Assembly: GCA_029204225.1 (NCBI GenBank)
Contig: CM055103.1
Location: forward strand, 38,039,648 to 38,103,647
From: Diphasiastrum complanatum
Lineage: Eukaryota > Streptophyta > Lycopodiopsida > Lycopodiales > Lycopodiaceae
Length of the DNA: 64,000 nt
Reading direction: 5' to 3'
Positions 1 to 11,350 of the stretch are shown here, in pieces. Under the pieces are notes generated by a model. The model made no database searches and was not told the DNA's origin. It saw only the letters and a program-made list of their open reading frames with translations. Numbering within the stretch: the stretch's first letter is position 1; the number at the start of each line of letters is the position of its first letter. Made by a program: the position numbers and the translations under genes.

Positions 1-32
1 AGGAGGAGCTTGCTCTCGGCCTACCAAGATCT

Positions 33-707
33 TTGGCAAAGGAGGAAAGGGTATGTGAAGCTTGTGCCTTGGCTAAGGCACACAAGTTACCTTTTTCAAG
101 CTCAATCACAAAGACAAGTCATCCTCTCGAGTTGATCCACTCGGATGTGCATTTTGCTAGCACAAAGAGCAATGGTGGAGCTACAATGTTTGTCACCTTT
201 ATAGATGACTACTCAAGATATGGATGGGTATATCTACTTTCCTCTAAAGCACATGTTTTTGAGAGTTTTGTAAAGTTCAAGACTTTTGTTGAAAAGCATC
301 ATAATCACAAGATCAAGTTCTTTAGAAGTGATAATGGAGGAGAATATATCTCCAATGAATTTAAAGACTTTTGTGATCAAGAAAGGATCAAGAAGGAGTT
401 ATCTTGCCCCTACACTCCTCAACAGAATGGGGTGGCCAAGAGGAGAAATAGGACACTATGTGAGTGTTCTAAAGCTCGAAGGTTAGATGCATGCCTACCT
501 AAGTCTTTTTGGGGAGAAGCTCTCACATGTGCTAACTTCTTATGTAATAGAGTTCCATGTAGCTCTATAAATGGTAAAACATTTTATGAGTTAATGTATA
601 GAGAAAAGCCTAATCTCAAAAGCTTGAAGGTGTTTGGATGCATTTGCTATGTACATGTCCCTTTGGACAAAAGAACCAAGGAGGATCCATCATCCACAGA
701 TCTTTAG
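33..707 (+). pseudogene. copia integrase domain (partial)
   Basis: Integrase of a Ty1/copia polyprotein. The window holds the CxxC half of the zinc finger (CEAC near residue 8), then the catalytic core: D in 'LIHSDVH', D in 'FFRSDNGGEY', and the E region after 'YTPQQNGVAKRRNR', where the usual E of 'AERKNR' is replaced by K. The post-core 'KVFGC' motif follows. The reading frame leaves pol at about 670-707, where the sequence jumps to the RNase H part. The K replacement at the third catalytic position and the missing reverse transcriptase argue against activity. Confidence 0.88.
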
Positions 708-714
708 ATTATGT

Positions 715-1532
715 CTTCATTTGTCAATCTAAGTATGCCATCTCATTAATCAATAGATTTAACATGCATGGATGCAAGCATGTAGAGACTCCTATGGAGC
801 ATGATGTAAAAGTGACCAATAAAGAGGATGAAAGATCCTTCAAGGACATCACTCTTTATAGGCAACTTATTGGCTCCTTAATGTGGATAACAATAACAAG
901 ACCTAATCTTTGCTATAGCGTTTGCAGGCTTAGTCAAAATATACAAGATCCATTAGTTATCCATTGGAAATGTGCCAAAAGAATATTGAGATACATCTCA
1001 GACACACTAGATTTTGGGATCCTTTATAGAGGTGAATCCATTAACTTGCATGCCTTTAGTGATTCAGATTTTGCAGGGGACAAGAAGGATAGAAAGCCAA
1101 CAAGTGCCTTTTCAACTTTCATTGGAGAAGGTGTGGTTTCTTGGCTATCAAAGAAACAAGAAACAATCTCTTTCATCAACCGAGGCCGAGTACAAGGCTC
1201 TAACAACCACAACCAAGGAAGTTCTATGGATCAAGAGGTTGCCTGAGGAGCTCAAGGTGATCAGATCAGGTGTCATTCCACTCATCTACAATGACAACAT
1301 CTCAGCCCAACACCTAGCATCCAATCCAATCTACCATGTAAGGAGCAAATACATAGAGATTGCTCACCACTTTGTAAGAGAAAAGGTCCAAGCTAAGGAG
1401 GTCTCATTGGAGCATGTTTCAAGTGAAGAATGCATAGCTGATATATTGACAAAGCCTCTTAAAAAGAATGTTATTTTGAAGCTTAGATCAGCCCTTGGAT
1501 TAATTAGTAAAGCTATGTTATCATTTAGCTAG
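715..1532 (+). pseudogene. copia connection and RNase H domain (frameshifted)
   Basis: Two overlapping frames give one copia RNase H region. The first half carries 'TLYRQLIGSLMW' and 'TRPNLCYSVCRLSQ', typical of the copia connection segment, and 'FSDSDFAGDKKDRKPTS', the first RNase H acidic motif. A frameshift near 1,150-1,180 moves reading to a second frame with 'LSSTEAEYKAL', 'KYIEIAHHFVREK' and 'ECIADILTKPL', the standard C-terminal motifs. The end of pol is at the expected distance before the polypurine tract. Confidence 0.9.
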
Positions 1533-1546
1533 ATTGTGAGGAGGAG

Positions 1547-1735
1547 TAATGAAATTTCACAATTCTAGCTTGACCAATTTTGGTCACATGCATTGTAATT
1601 GGCAAGATGGCCATGTAAATAGATGCCACACGTGCCAAATCACATAGGATGCTTTCCAATAAGTTCATTCCTCATATTACATTGTGATAGCATCTTTGAA
1701 ATGAATAGTTCTTCTCCGGATTTGTAAGCTGACTG
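1547..1735 (+). repeat. start of copia 3' LTR (truncated)
   Basis: Directly after the polypurine tract the sequence TAATGAAATTTCACAATTCT resembles the LTR start seen at 34,920 on the minus strand (TGTTGAAATTGTCACTTCTA). The terminal TGTTG has decayed to TAATG. It runs into unrelated gypsy sequence near 1,735, so only the first part of the LTR survives. Confidence 0.55.
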
Positions 1736-2715
1736 CTTGCAAATCGTATATGATAGTCCTTCTTATAGTCACCTGGCTGCGTCAAAACTGATCCAATGGC
1801 ATATTTCGAGGCATCTGTGTGAACATGAAATTCAACTGTCCAATTTGGAGAACGCAGTATCGATTATGAAGTTAATGCTTTTTTTAATCTTTCAAAGGCT
1901 TCTAATGCCTCTACTGTCCAAATAGGAACAATAGTCAGTTTGTATATAGGTCGTGTTAAATCTGCAAAGAAGGTAATAAAGATTTGTTAGTAGTTCACAT
2001 GACCCATAAACACATAAACTCCACAAATCATTGTTGGCGGTGGCAATTCCACAATAACCTTGATTTTGGAATAATCTGTGGCGATGCCATGTCTCAATAT
2101 CACATGCCCAAGCACAACTCCATGTGAAACCCATATCTGACATTTTTCTAGATTCAGGGAAATTTGATACTTGCGACATCTTTCAAATACTTTTTTCAAT
2201 CAATCTAGGTGGTCTGTATCTGTGCTATGGACTCCCAGGTCATCCAAGTAAATTTCAAGAAATTTCTGTAGATAATCTTTAAAAGCAAATTGCATTACTC
2301 TTTGGAACGAACTTGGTGCATTACAGAGTCCAAACGACATTACTTTGTAAGCATAGGTGTCCCATTCTGTTGCAAAAGCGGTTTTGTGATGATCTGCAGT
2401 TGCAATCTTGACTTGGTTGTAAGCACTAAATCCATTCAGGAAACTATAAGCTTCTGCTCCAGCAAGGCGATCCAAAATGCTTTCAATAAAAGGAAACGAA
2501 AAGTGATCCTTCCGCATCACTTTGTTCAAAGCCTTGAGATTCACACAAATTCTCAATTTCTCATCTTCTGGTTCAACAAGATTCATTGGTTGTGTCCTAG
2601 TTGGGCCATCGTAAACATCTTTCGATTCTGGCACCTGTTCTTCGGGTTCACGATGTGCTTTGGGTAACATGATAATCACATCATCCAGTGCATAACGTTT
2701 AAAATGTTCGGGCAT
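1735..2715 (-). pseudogene. Ty3/gypsy reverse transcriptase and RNase H start
   Basis: Read on the minus strand. The first frame (2,715-2,200) holds 'KLRICVNLKALNKVMRKDHF', then 'FSAYNQVKIA' (motif A position; the usual D of 'DGFSGYNQ' is N in 'LNGFSAYNQ'), 'FGLCNAPSSFQRVM' and 'IYLDDLGVHS' (the Y-x-DD motif C). A frame change at 2,200 leads to 'LGHVILRHGI' and then, near 1,985-1,870, a connection segment resembling 'LTRPIYKLT...FERLKKALT'. The start of RNase H ('FHVHTDASKYAIGSVL') is at about 1,830-1,740. Frameshifts and the motif A change indicate a dead copy. Confidence 0.88.
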
Positions 2716-2726
2716 ATCATGCTGGA

Positions 2727-3662
2727 CTACATCTGCTTGTTCTTTGTCGAAAGGACTTGGCTTGGATCTTCGCTTAGCCTTCTTAGCAGGAATTGATCGT
2801 GGAGGTGATGATTTCCGAGATTATGACGTCTTGCTAGAACTCTGACTTGTAGAATCATCCTTAACTTTTCCTTTGCCTTTATCCAGTAAGGGTGGCACAT
2901 TCTTTGAATCAATCTTTTGAGGAGGATTTTCCCATTTCAAGACCGTATTATAATGTTGCTTGGCTTATTTCTTCGTCATTGACCCCGTGATCCTGTCTTC
3001 TTTCAATATAACTGCTTTGGGTGGTTTTATTGTTGGTTCATCATGAATATTAGGCACTCAAAATCTGGTCAGATCCATATGATTTAGAATCTGCTCATCA
3101 GTAAGTTCTGCATTGTCATCATAAGTCAAGGCATGACTCACAGGAATGAGGTTATCTTCAATCGGATCTGGTATAGGTTCCATTGATATCCAAGCTACAT
3201 TCAGCTCATTCAATGGAAAAGTGACCGATGTATCCAAGGTTCGATCCAGTAATAAAATCTCGCTCAAATCTGACTGATTTTCTCGTTAACTGAAGGCTTC
3301 TCGTCCTTTTGTATTTTAACGTGTCCTTTATGAAGTCCTGCTTTTGATAAAACTTCTTCCAATCGAGCTATTGTTTTTTTGGCTAATGACTCTAGCTTAG
3401 TATTCCAAGCAAACCAAATATGAAGGTATATCAATTTTTCGATAATTCTAACCTCTCCATGTAGTGTACAAATGTGAACATTTTTAAGCAGAATCGGTAA
3501 TACTGGTTTCCAAGTCGGATCTTCTATATCCCTTAAACCCTCGTGCTCTTTGACATGCCATGTGTAGTTTTCATGCAATAGAGACATGGATGTTTTGAAT
3601 TTGCTCCACGTGAGACATTGAACATGCACTTCAATGACTTCAGGTCTCCAGCCAAATGCCAT
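2727..3662 (-). pseudogene. upstream part of the gypsy polyprotein (gag/protease region, decayed)
   Basis: Minus-strand open stretches at 3,662-3,264, 3,267-3,058 and 2,912-2,727 lie immediately upstream of, and in the same direction as, the gypsy reverse transcriptase. No CCHC knuckle or DTGA-type protease site is clear. Position and orientation suggest the gag-protease or spacer portion of the same element, broken by stops. Assignment rests on context more than on motifs. Confidence 0.5.
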
Positions 3663-3989
3663 TCCACCTTAAAATCACCTATTCCAGGAACATTGAGTGG
3701 TGTGTCGCTCATATGATTCTTAATTATCTCTGGATATTCTGCTTACTAAAAATCTAAAATAGAATGTCATGATCTTCTTTTAAAACCTGTTTGAAACACA
3801 AAATCATGAACTATTTTAAGAGAATTGAACTTAGACCTATAATAACAAAACAATATTAGCTTAAAACACAAAACCATAAATTCTCGAAATAAATTAGTTG
3901 CTAGTACTCAATAGAAAAGATTTAAACCTGGAAAGCTGCCAACCACCAAATATTATTTTTGGATTGCACACTGAAATCAAGATGTGAAA
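3663..3989. other. intergenic, no gene seen
   Basis: AT-rich sequence between the gypsy fragment and the LTR-like block. No coding potential or repeat structure was recognised. Confidence 0.5.
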
Positions 3990-4660
3990 AATTGCCTACA
4001 TTGGCAAATCTAGCCATGTAGAATATTGTACATTTTGTCAATATTGTTTGTTGGTTACTTGAATGGCCAAAGTGCCACTTGTACATACACACCTAAAGTA
4101 GGTTACCACGAGTCAAGAGGAGTGGTTGTGTCTATTTGGTAGTGATTCCTACTTTGTAGGATCTAGACCATGATTTATGATGAGATTTGTACCTACCATG
4201 CACCTACCAAGCATGACTCTTGGATCTAGGCTAGGGTTTTCACATTAGGGCAAGAAAGTGGAGTCTACTTCCTTATTACATGCTGGATTTTCACCTAACT
4301 TTGCAAAGGAAGTGTGTTTTACTATGTATTCCCATTTTCCATAATGAGAAATAGAAACTTTTTGGAGCCTCAAGGAGAAACTCGAGTTTCCTCTCATTGT
4401 ATGGTGATTACTCTTGATTTCCAATGAAACTCAGCTTTGGCACTTTGTAAACACTGTCTACAGGCCGTACTACAGCCTTATTTCCACACGTGTGGAGTTG
4501 GATTATACTATTTGATCAATGCTTTGATTGTCTCTACTTGTTTCCTATCAAGCTGCTAAACTAGATCTTGTTTTCTGATGACTAGTTTCTAATAGATTGT
4601 TTAACAAGCATACAATCACCTTGTGGATCATTCAAAGATCCATTTATGGTCCTTAGTACT
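3990..4660 (+). repeat. candidate solo LTR of the copia family seen at 1-1,735
   Basis: Contains CCACACGTGTGG followed by stretches resembling 'gatcaatg...aagctgctaaactagatcttg', in the same order as the LTR read on the minus strand from 34,920 (CCACACGTGTGAGG, then a 'TTGATCTTGCTAA' and 'AGATCAAGATCTAG' region). No internal domain adjoins it. Ends and target-site duplication could not be fixed by eye. Confidence 0.4.
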
Positions 4661-4679
4661 GTACTTTTCACACAAGACT

Positions 4680-6367
4680 CTACGAGTTTATCGTATTGCT
4701 TAATGCTTCATTCATAAGTGTAACACTAACCCTTTCCAGCTTTTGTCCCTTTATTACTTCTGATTCATCTAACTTGAGAACTAATATCAATTTTTTAACA
4801 CTTTCATTTGTGATTCCATAAAACTTTACAACAACTCTCAGTAAATGATTCAGATCTTCAAACATACTGTTGGTGGAATCATATGACAAAGTGCCATGTT
4901 TTGAATTATAAATTTCATTGAAATGGTAAGGAATACCAATGATGTTTTGCAAACCCCTGTTTAACACATCCCTCTCTAATTTGATTTGAAAGGGCCGGGG
5001 AATAGGTAATTTTTTTATATGTACTTGTCCAAATGCCTCTTTGATAATTTTAAACATTGTGTCATATGCATCCCTGCTAATACCGAAATAATCACATGCT
5101 CCTTGTATTAATTTTTGATGAATGATCTTGCGGACTTCGCCCATAAGGGCCTCTACAATCTTGGATTTGATTCGAGAATATCGTTGATTTCCTAGTAGAT
5201 TCGTCGTTGACTTGGCTGTAAGTACTGCACTCAAAGACTTTCCAATCATGTCCTTGTCTTTCAGATTTTGATTGGTGACTAAAGCTGATCTGCAAAATAA
5301 AAATAAGATTTAGAAAAAAAAACAATTCACAATCATTGATGTGCTAGATGAAACAAAACACATGAATAGTTTAAAGCATAATCTTACTTGAAAGCATATA
5401 ATCTTTTTTTTCCATTGACCTCCACTTGATGAAAGCTCATCAATACTTTTTAAAATAACTCTTTTTTGCTTATTGTTCAGTATTTTCTTCCGTAATGTGT
5501 TTACTTCTACATTTATTTGACAATATGAGGTACGCAATGTTTGTACGATTAGTTTCATATTGTCAGTTTCTTGGTTAAGGTTTAATATAATATCTTGCAA
5601 ACGAGAATTATCTATCTTCAAGATTTCATTCCCTTCTTTTGTTTGCAACAAAAGGTTTTCTTTTTCTCTGTAGTCAGTAAGCAAACCATTCAACATATTT
5701 TCCAAACAATGGATTTTTTCATTGAATTACTAATGCCATAACTTTTCAATCTTTCACAATAACCCAATAGACCATTGTGTTCTTCACACAAAAATAGTAT
5801 GAGTTGTGTGTGACTGATCTAAAATTTGGATGTTGCATTGAGCTTGGATCGATTGGATACAAACTTCCATCAACCCATAGATCACAATGCTTCCTGTCTT
5901 CCATCCTTTGGTGAGCTGGTAAGGTGGATCCTTTCAGATTTTTTCTTGACAGTGGAGCATATTCTGTGGGAAGATCAATATGGACATGATATCTAGACAT
6001 CTAAATAATCGATAGATTAATCTAGTAGAAACCCAACTTGTTATATATATTAAAACTCGTCTTAATTAAAAAAATAAAAATTTATTTGGAAGAGTTTGAA
6101 ATGACCTTGGCGCTCTTTTTGATCCATCACACTCCATGTTTCTTGCTTTATATGCAAAATCAAAGCTTCGTAGTTATGAGCAAAATATTTTTTCAATAAA
6201 TTGTTGCTTAACATCCTTGTTAGAGAAATGAAATGCTGGCCTTCATTAGCTCTTAGTGGGGCATGAGATCTTTCCAATCCACAACTAGTGCTAGAAATGA
6301 GATCTTTAACTAGAGATAACAAGACGTTAACAAATAGGAAGAGAGAAAAATGCCAACCAAAAAGCAA
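4680..6367 (-). pseudogene. unrecognised intron-containing gene remnant with a coiled-coil segment
   Basis: Four blocks read in order on the minus strand. Block 1 (6,367-about 6,110) contains 'LKKYFAHNYEALILHIKQ'. Block 2 (6,000-5,740) starts 'MSRYHVHIDLPTEYAPLS'. Block 3 (5,705-5,400) is a leucine/asparagine/glutamate-rich, probably coiled-coil segment ('ILNLNQETDNMKLIVQTL'). Block 4 (5,289-4,680) follows a good acceptor (TTTTGCAG at 5,290-5,297) and gives about 200 residues ending in a stop. Block 2 changes frame near 5,790 and a stop separates blocks 2 and 3, so this copy is decayed. I do not recognise the family. It differs in codon use from the retroelements around it. It could be a nuclear gene remnant or cargo of a DNA transposon. 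Confidence 0.5.
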
Positions 6368-6369
6368 CC

Positions 6370-8110
6370 TTTACCACATGCGCCTTACAGCACAAGATCT
6401 ACACCGGCACCAGCTATAACTTCACATGAGAAGGAACTCTCTCAACATACAAGAATCGTAGCTAGCCTCCTTCTCTTCTAGCACACACTTTCCGAGCTGT
6501 AGCTTCCACGATGAGACAAAGTTGTGCGTCTCCCCTCTCCATGCCTGCAACTAACATAAGAGAGGTGGGGGCTAGTTTTGCCGAGGCATTATATGAACAA
6601 TGCACCCTACCCCATCAACAAGGCTTTTTGGCACCCAAATCTCTTAAACCATACTTGTATTTTTGGGCCCAAAGCTGTCTAAATCATTGGGATTTTCTTA
6701 CCTTTCTCCTTCAAAATCTCGATATTTTAGATGTGAAAATACCATCATAGAGCCTCGATCTTTTTCTAGTGAGCTATAATATGGTCCATCTAGATCTATA
6801 TTAGAATCTTCCTTTTGTCCTTACGTTGAAGTACTTAGCTTCATTCTTCAATACCCACTTCGGTCCTTTTGGGAATTACCTATTAGCAATCAGTACTTTC
6901 AATCACTCAGCTATATACTAAGTGAACAATACATTCATCTACACTATTTATATATTCAACTAACTAGTGATAGCCATCCATTTGGTAAACAATACATTAG
7001 TCTACATTCTGTTTCACAACGCCCATCTTGAGCTGGCCACCCATTTCTTACATTGCAAGTTGTCTCACAATGCATGCATGCATACATAATATATATCTAT
7101 TTGTGAAATTAGAATAGAATATACATCAATAGAAAGGTATACCACTAAAATGACAAATAGGAAATAATTTGTGACTTTATTCGAGTCCCTAGCTCACGTG
7201 TCATTTGCTGCCCAAAAAAGGTATGAAAGAAATAACAGAGATAAGTAGAAAGAAAAGTTCACTCGCATGCCTTGCACAGCACTGAGAACCAATGACAAAT
7301 ACCCCGAAAAAGGAAGTTTCAAATTTTATTAGTATAAATATCAATATGGTTTTTTTTCTGCCATGTTCTGGAACGGAACACGTTCCTGTTCTGGTTCCGA
7401 AATGGGCAACTATGCTTGCAAGAAACCCTAATGAAATACGGCCTTATGCCCTGCAAAAAGACGTACAGTCACAAATGCCTAGCACACATATGATTTACAA
7501 GAAGAGTTTATGACAGAATTGTTCACAACATGAAATTTAACTCAGGACGTGCAGATAAAAGGCATGCTTGCCCGATCGATCCTACACAATGATGATAAAA
7601 GAAGCGTTGGTCATTGCATCTTCAGGATATTATTGTTAGTCAAGCTACCAATATCCCTGTTGCTTTTGCAGATCTTCGAAAATGTAATGTAAACAGAAAT
7701 ATTGAAAGAAGTTATTTTACAGGTAAACTCATGTTCTTGATCTTCTAGAATACTTTATCCAATTCTATTTGAGACTAAGGTCACTAATACTGAACGATCA
7801 TGAATCATCTCATAAAATGCATTGTCAAATTTCATGCAAACATACAATGTGCACAAAAATCACATGTATTGAAACCCAATAGCCAATGAGTCAATCTGAA
7901 AACTCACTTATGTTTCATAGGATGATGTTGTTGGACCATTGAACAAAGTTTGAAATGTTACCCACATCTTTCCCGAGTTATACTTACTATGAATGAGATA
8001 ATTATAAAACACATGAAAACGAATTGAAGTAACAAGACAAGCAATTAGGTGTTCTAAATTCTACAGGACTCTCCATCTTATCTTATAAAAAAGAATGCAT
8101 ACTGAACTAT
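6370..8110. other. intergenic, no gene seen
   Basis: Only short open stretches with no recognisable motif. Parts look like decayed repeat sequence. It includes the 3' flank of the DUF2045-type gene. A GCATGCATGCATAC run near 7,070-7,085 is the only simple repeat noticed. Confidence 0.5.
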
Positions 8111-9499
8111 TTATGCAATTTCTTTAGGTGCACCTTTAAAAAGCAAGTCATACGCAAGACTATCCCAAGGCAATGAAAGTGAAAGGAGGCAACATCGAAG
8201 GGAAAGTGAACCATCTGAGCTTCTTCCAGTAGAGGAAGCAGCTGCATATGCATTCTTTGCTACTACAACCACTTTACGAAGAATAGAGTCTATCCCCGAC
8301 TTAGGTCCCCTCGTCGCAGAGGCGCTTGAAGGAGATTCAATTTTCTCATGAACTCGACTAGCAAGACAAGACACAATAACATCAACTTGCCCTCGTCCTT
8401 TGGGTCCACGCATTACAAGCCTCTCAGATCTACCTCCATTATCTCCCAAATGAAGTAAACCTCCGAGGTTCCCTTTCCCTGCCTCAAAAGCTGAGCAGAC
8501 TAAATCATAATTCACAAACCCTGAGAAAAGAGTTACCCTAGAAGAATTTGCACCTTGTGTATCTCCAAGTATAGGGCCGTTTGCAAAGCCATTCTGTGTA
8601 ACCTCATCTCCATTGCCTTGATTTTCACCACCAGGAATTGCTGCTCCACCATATGCATGCAGCAACACACAGAAGCAATCCCCCTCCTCTTTCAGGATCA
8701 CAGAATCGAAAGTGTCGTCGTAGTTATCCACATCAAAATAGATATTGGGGTATGCCGCAACTGTCTCCGAACCCTTGGAATGGTTTTTCTGAAAATCAAC
8801 TCTACTTGGAGATGCATAAACTCTCTTTGTAACCTTATAAATCGGTGTCAAAGGCGTACCCGTTGATTTCTGATAGTTGTGCAATGATTCCTCGCTGCAA
8901 ATTGCGACAGTCAGAGAATATGATGTGTGAGCAATCAGATTCAAGTAAAACGAGCGACACCAATCTACTTCCCAGGAATTTTCCCCAATAACCTTATCAA
9001 GCTCAGGCAACCATCTGCGCACAAAATAAGGTTGGCCCTCTTCGCCAAAGCCCCCATCACTGTAGTGGAAGCTCATCAATCTGACGAAAAAAACCAGATC
9101 ATCATCATGTGAAGACTTTGCTGCATCCCCGCCGCAGATAAAGAACATATTGAGCAATTCCTTCCAGAATCGCATGTCAAGCTCGCCTCCTGAGCCCGCA
9201 GCTCTATCATCCTCCCCTGATTGTCCCAGAGATTCTGAATGTTTCCTCACTATGCTTAGCAGTTCTTGCCGCGACGGTGTATTCTTGGCTGAAGACAGCT
9301 GCTGAAAAGATTGCTCCATACTGCTAGAAGAAAACCTCTGCTCTCCTATGTCGCTACTTACCTTTTGTTTGAAAGATCCATCTGAAAAAAGAAATCCATC
9401 AGCAGAAAAGTAGACATGCTGCCAGTTATCATCTTCCTCGGCTCCCTGCTGCTGCAGCCTCTGAGTTCCACTAGGGTTTTCACCACCTTTTGATACCAT
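8111..9499 (-). CDS. KIAA0930/DUF2045 family protein (intact, intronless)
   Basis: An uninterrupted 462-codon frame, ATG at 9,499, TAA at 8,111. Family features as I recall them from animal KIAA0930 are present in order: a Trp-rich start 'FWKELLNMFF' (about residue 110), 'DDLVFFVR', 'EVDWCRSFYLNLIAH', 'RVYASPSRVDF', 'AYPNIYFDVDNYDDTF', 'VNYDLVCSAF', 'MRGPKGRGQVDVIVS', and the C-terminal 'LSLPWDSLAYDLLF'. The first 100 residues are Ser/Gln-rich and probably disordered. Length is close to the roughly 400-450 residues usual for the family. Molecular function is unknown; no signal peptide or membrane segment is seen. It is the only long undamaged non-transposon frame in the window. The start choice is supported by an in-frame ATG about 230 bases downstream of a TATA-like box. 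Confidence 0.82.
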   Translation of the reverse strand: MVSKGGENPSGTQRLQQQGAEEDDNWQHVYFSADGFLFSDGSFKQKVSSDIGEQRFSSSSMEQSFQQLSSAKNTPSRQELLSIVRKHSESLGQSGEDDRAAGSGGELDMRFWKELLNMFFICGGDAAKSSHDDDLVFFVRLMSFHYSDGGFGEEGQPYFVRRWLPELDKVIGENSWEVDWCRSFYLNLIAHTSYSLTVAICSEESLHNYQKSTGTPLTPIYKVTKRVYASPSRVDFQKNHSKGSETVAAYPNIYFDVDNYDDTFDSVILKEEGDCFCVLLHAYGGAAIPGGENQGNGDEVTQNGFANGPILGDTQGANSSRVTLFSGFVNYDLVCSAFEAGKGNLGGLLHLGDNGGRSERLVMRGPKGRGQVDVIVSCLASRVHEKIESPSSASATRGPKSGIDSILRKVVVVAKNAYAAASSTGRSSDGSLSLRCCLLSLSLPWDSLAYDLLFKGAPKEIA

Positions 9500-9723
9500 C
9501 AGTTTTCGATTCTACCAACTAATTGAGCAAAGCATTTTTAATAACCGATTTCCTTGTAACAAACGCAGCAATCTACATGTTCACAACATAACGAAACCGA
9601 TCTCCTCCCAACCCTTTTTCAAGAGAAGAAAGGGGTGTTTCTCCTCCGCCATCGCTGTGTAGCAGCGTCAGGGTTAGCAAGGCAGGAGACATACGCCTCC
9701 ACATGAAGGAGCCCTTACACAAT

Positions 9724-9733
9724 CTATTTTATA
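9724..9733 (-). promoter_or_regulatory. TATA box candidate for the DUF2045-type gene
   Basis: On the minus strand this reads TATAAAATAG, close to the plant TATA consensus. It lies about 225 bases upstream of the ATG at 9,499. A start site 25-35 bases downstream would give a 5' leader of about 200 bases. No other strong TATA-like site was seen between here and the ATG. Confidence 0.45.
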
Positions 9734-9799
9734 GGGTTGCTGGAATGCAAGTGTCATTGTTATGTACCACCAGCACAAATTGCAAAAGTATTAGGTTGG

Positions 9800-10063
9800 C
9801 ACCACCGAGTATTAATTTGCTGGACCAATGACACTCTCACATGTACTCCTTAGACCTATAAATGATGGAGAGAGGTGGTCGAGGAAGGTGGCACCTCTGA
9901 TAGTTACATGATATACCCTTCTTGCTAACTCTCTTAGCGATGAGCTTGCGAATGATTTACACAGGCTAATTAACACCGGGTAATGCTTCTTGGTTTCCAA
10001 AGGGGCTTGAACCAGAGATCAAAGAAACTTTGGATGCCAAGCTAACCAACTAAGCCCCTCGAA
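9800..10063 (-). mobile_element. tRNA-derived SINE (head at 10,001-10,063)
   Basis: On the minus strand the head begins GGGGCTTAGTTGGTTAGC. The pol III A-box-like segment TTAGTTGGTTAG is at 10,042-10,053. The B-box-like GGTTCAAGCCC (10,003-10,013) follows about 28 bases later, with complementary acceptor-like ends (GGGGCTT and AAGCCCC). The spacing and boxes match a tRNA-related promoter, but the middle does not fold as a normal anticodon arm and about 200 bases of unrelated body follow, so a SINE is likelier than a tRNA gene. The 3' end near 9,800 is approximate. Confidence 0.55.
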
Positions 10064-11108
10064 TGATAACCCCTTGTAATGGCACTGACAAGCAATCATG
10101 GATGAGAGAGGGAGGCTTTGTATCTAACACGTGTGTGAAACAAATATCCAGATCTTTAACTTCCTAAGGCTTTGTTCTCAAGTTATCCCTTTAAAATTGG
10201 ATTTTTTTTAATTTCTTATACTAAAGCTTTTAACAATAAAATCATGTATGTTTTAAATAATTATTAAGTTGGACAAACATATCTTGAAATTATTTATCAT
10301 ATTTTCTAAGGTAGCTAGCTATTGGAGGAGCTAATAGCATGCTTTCTGGAAACGTAGCTACACAAATTCTGATCTAACAAACCTCTAATGGCTTGACACC
10401 AGTAATGAGAATGTAAAAGATAATGCAAAGGAAATAGAGGCTTCAAGATATTGGTCTAAAGTACAAAGCAAAATATTCTAAATTATGGTAGTTCATCATG
10501 TTAGTGAAATTGGCATAGTTGACTTGTTGATTCTGTTTTAGTGTCATCAAAGATCATGGAAGGATACAAGGAATCAAGGTATTGAGCTACATCCAAGCTA
10601 ACCTTTCCAACATTGACTATGAGTCTTTCATATATTTCATAATTGTTTGCCTCCTTAACATGTTAAAGTTCTTTTTTTGTAAAATCTTTGTCCATTATGG
10701 CTCTTTCAGACAGTTGCATTGGAATATAAACCTACCTAAATGAGCCTAATGTTGAAAAAATGATTCTAAGTTCTAACACCAATTTTGTGTAAAAAGTGAA
10801 GAAGTAGAGGGAGATATAGAGATGAAATAGAATTAGAGAAGGGCAAAACCCAATATCATTCCATTCCCTTGCCTTACAACTTATGGATCACATTTGAATG
10901 GAGAGGATGGAGGACTTCACACTTAGACGGATGCCAGAGCATCTCATTATGCAAGAATGTAAGGATGGAAATACAAATAGAAATCTTCCTATATGCCATC
11001 CACCATTTCTATGGATCTCAAGACAAAAGACTACATTATTCTACTTCCAATACCCACACATAATGAAATAAGCAAAATGGAAGAAACATTGAAAGCGAAA
11101 CATCAACA
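10064..11108. other. intergenic, no gene seen
   Basis: AT-rich, no open frame with recognisable content. It leads into the simple-sequence tract at 11,109. Confidence 0.5.

Positions 11109-11350
<242 letters not shown>

Larger units (their letters stand above)
1..1546 (+). mobile_element. Ty1/copia retrotransposon fragment (integrase joined to RNase H)
   Basis: A 5'-truncated copia polyprotein. It enters in the integrase zinc-finger region, runs through the integrase core to about 690, then passes abruptly into the connection/RNase H part of pol. The whole reverse transcriptase catalytic region (the YVDD block expected between them) is absent. The internal domain ends just before a purine-rich tract (GAGGAGGAG, 1,538-1,546), the expected polypurine tract. 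The same family recurs on the minus strand at 34,921-35,460, where the RNase H tail and the LTR start are very similar. Non-functional by deletion and frameshift. Confidence 0.9.

Noticed and set aside
8555-9112. Plus-strand frames within the DUF2045-type gene
   Set aside because: Antisense shadows of the clearly coding minus-strand frame.
10001-10063. Functional tRNA gene
   Set aside because: A- and B-box-like motifs and acceptor-like pairing exist, but no convincing anticodon arm, and a longer non-tRNA body follows; SINE preferred.
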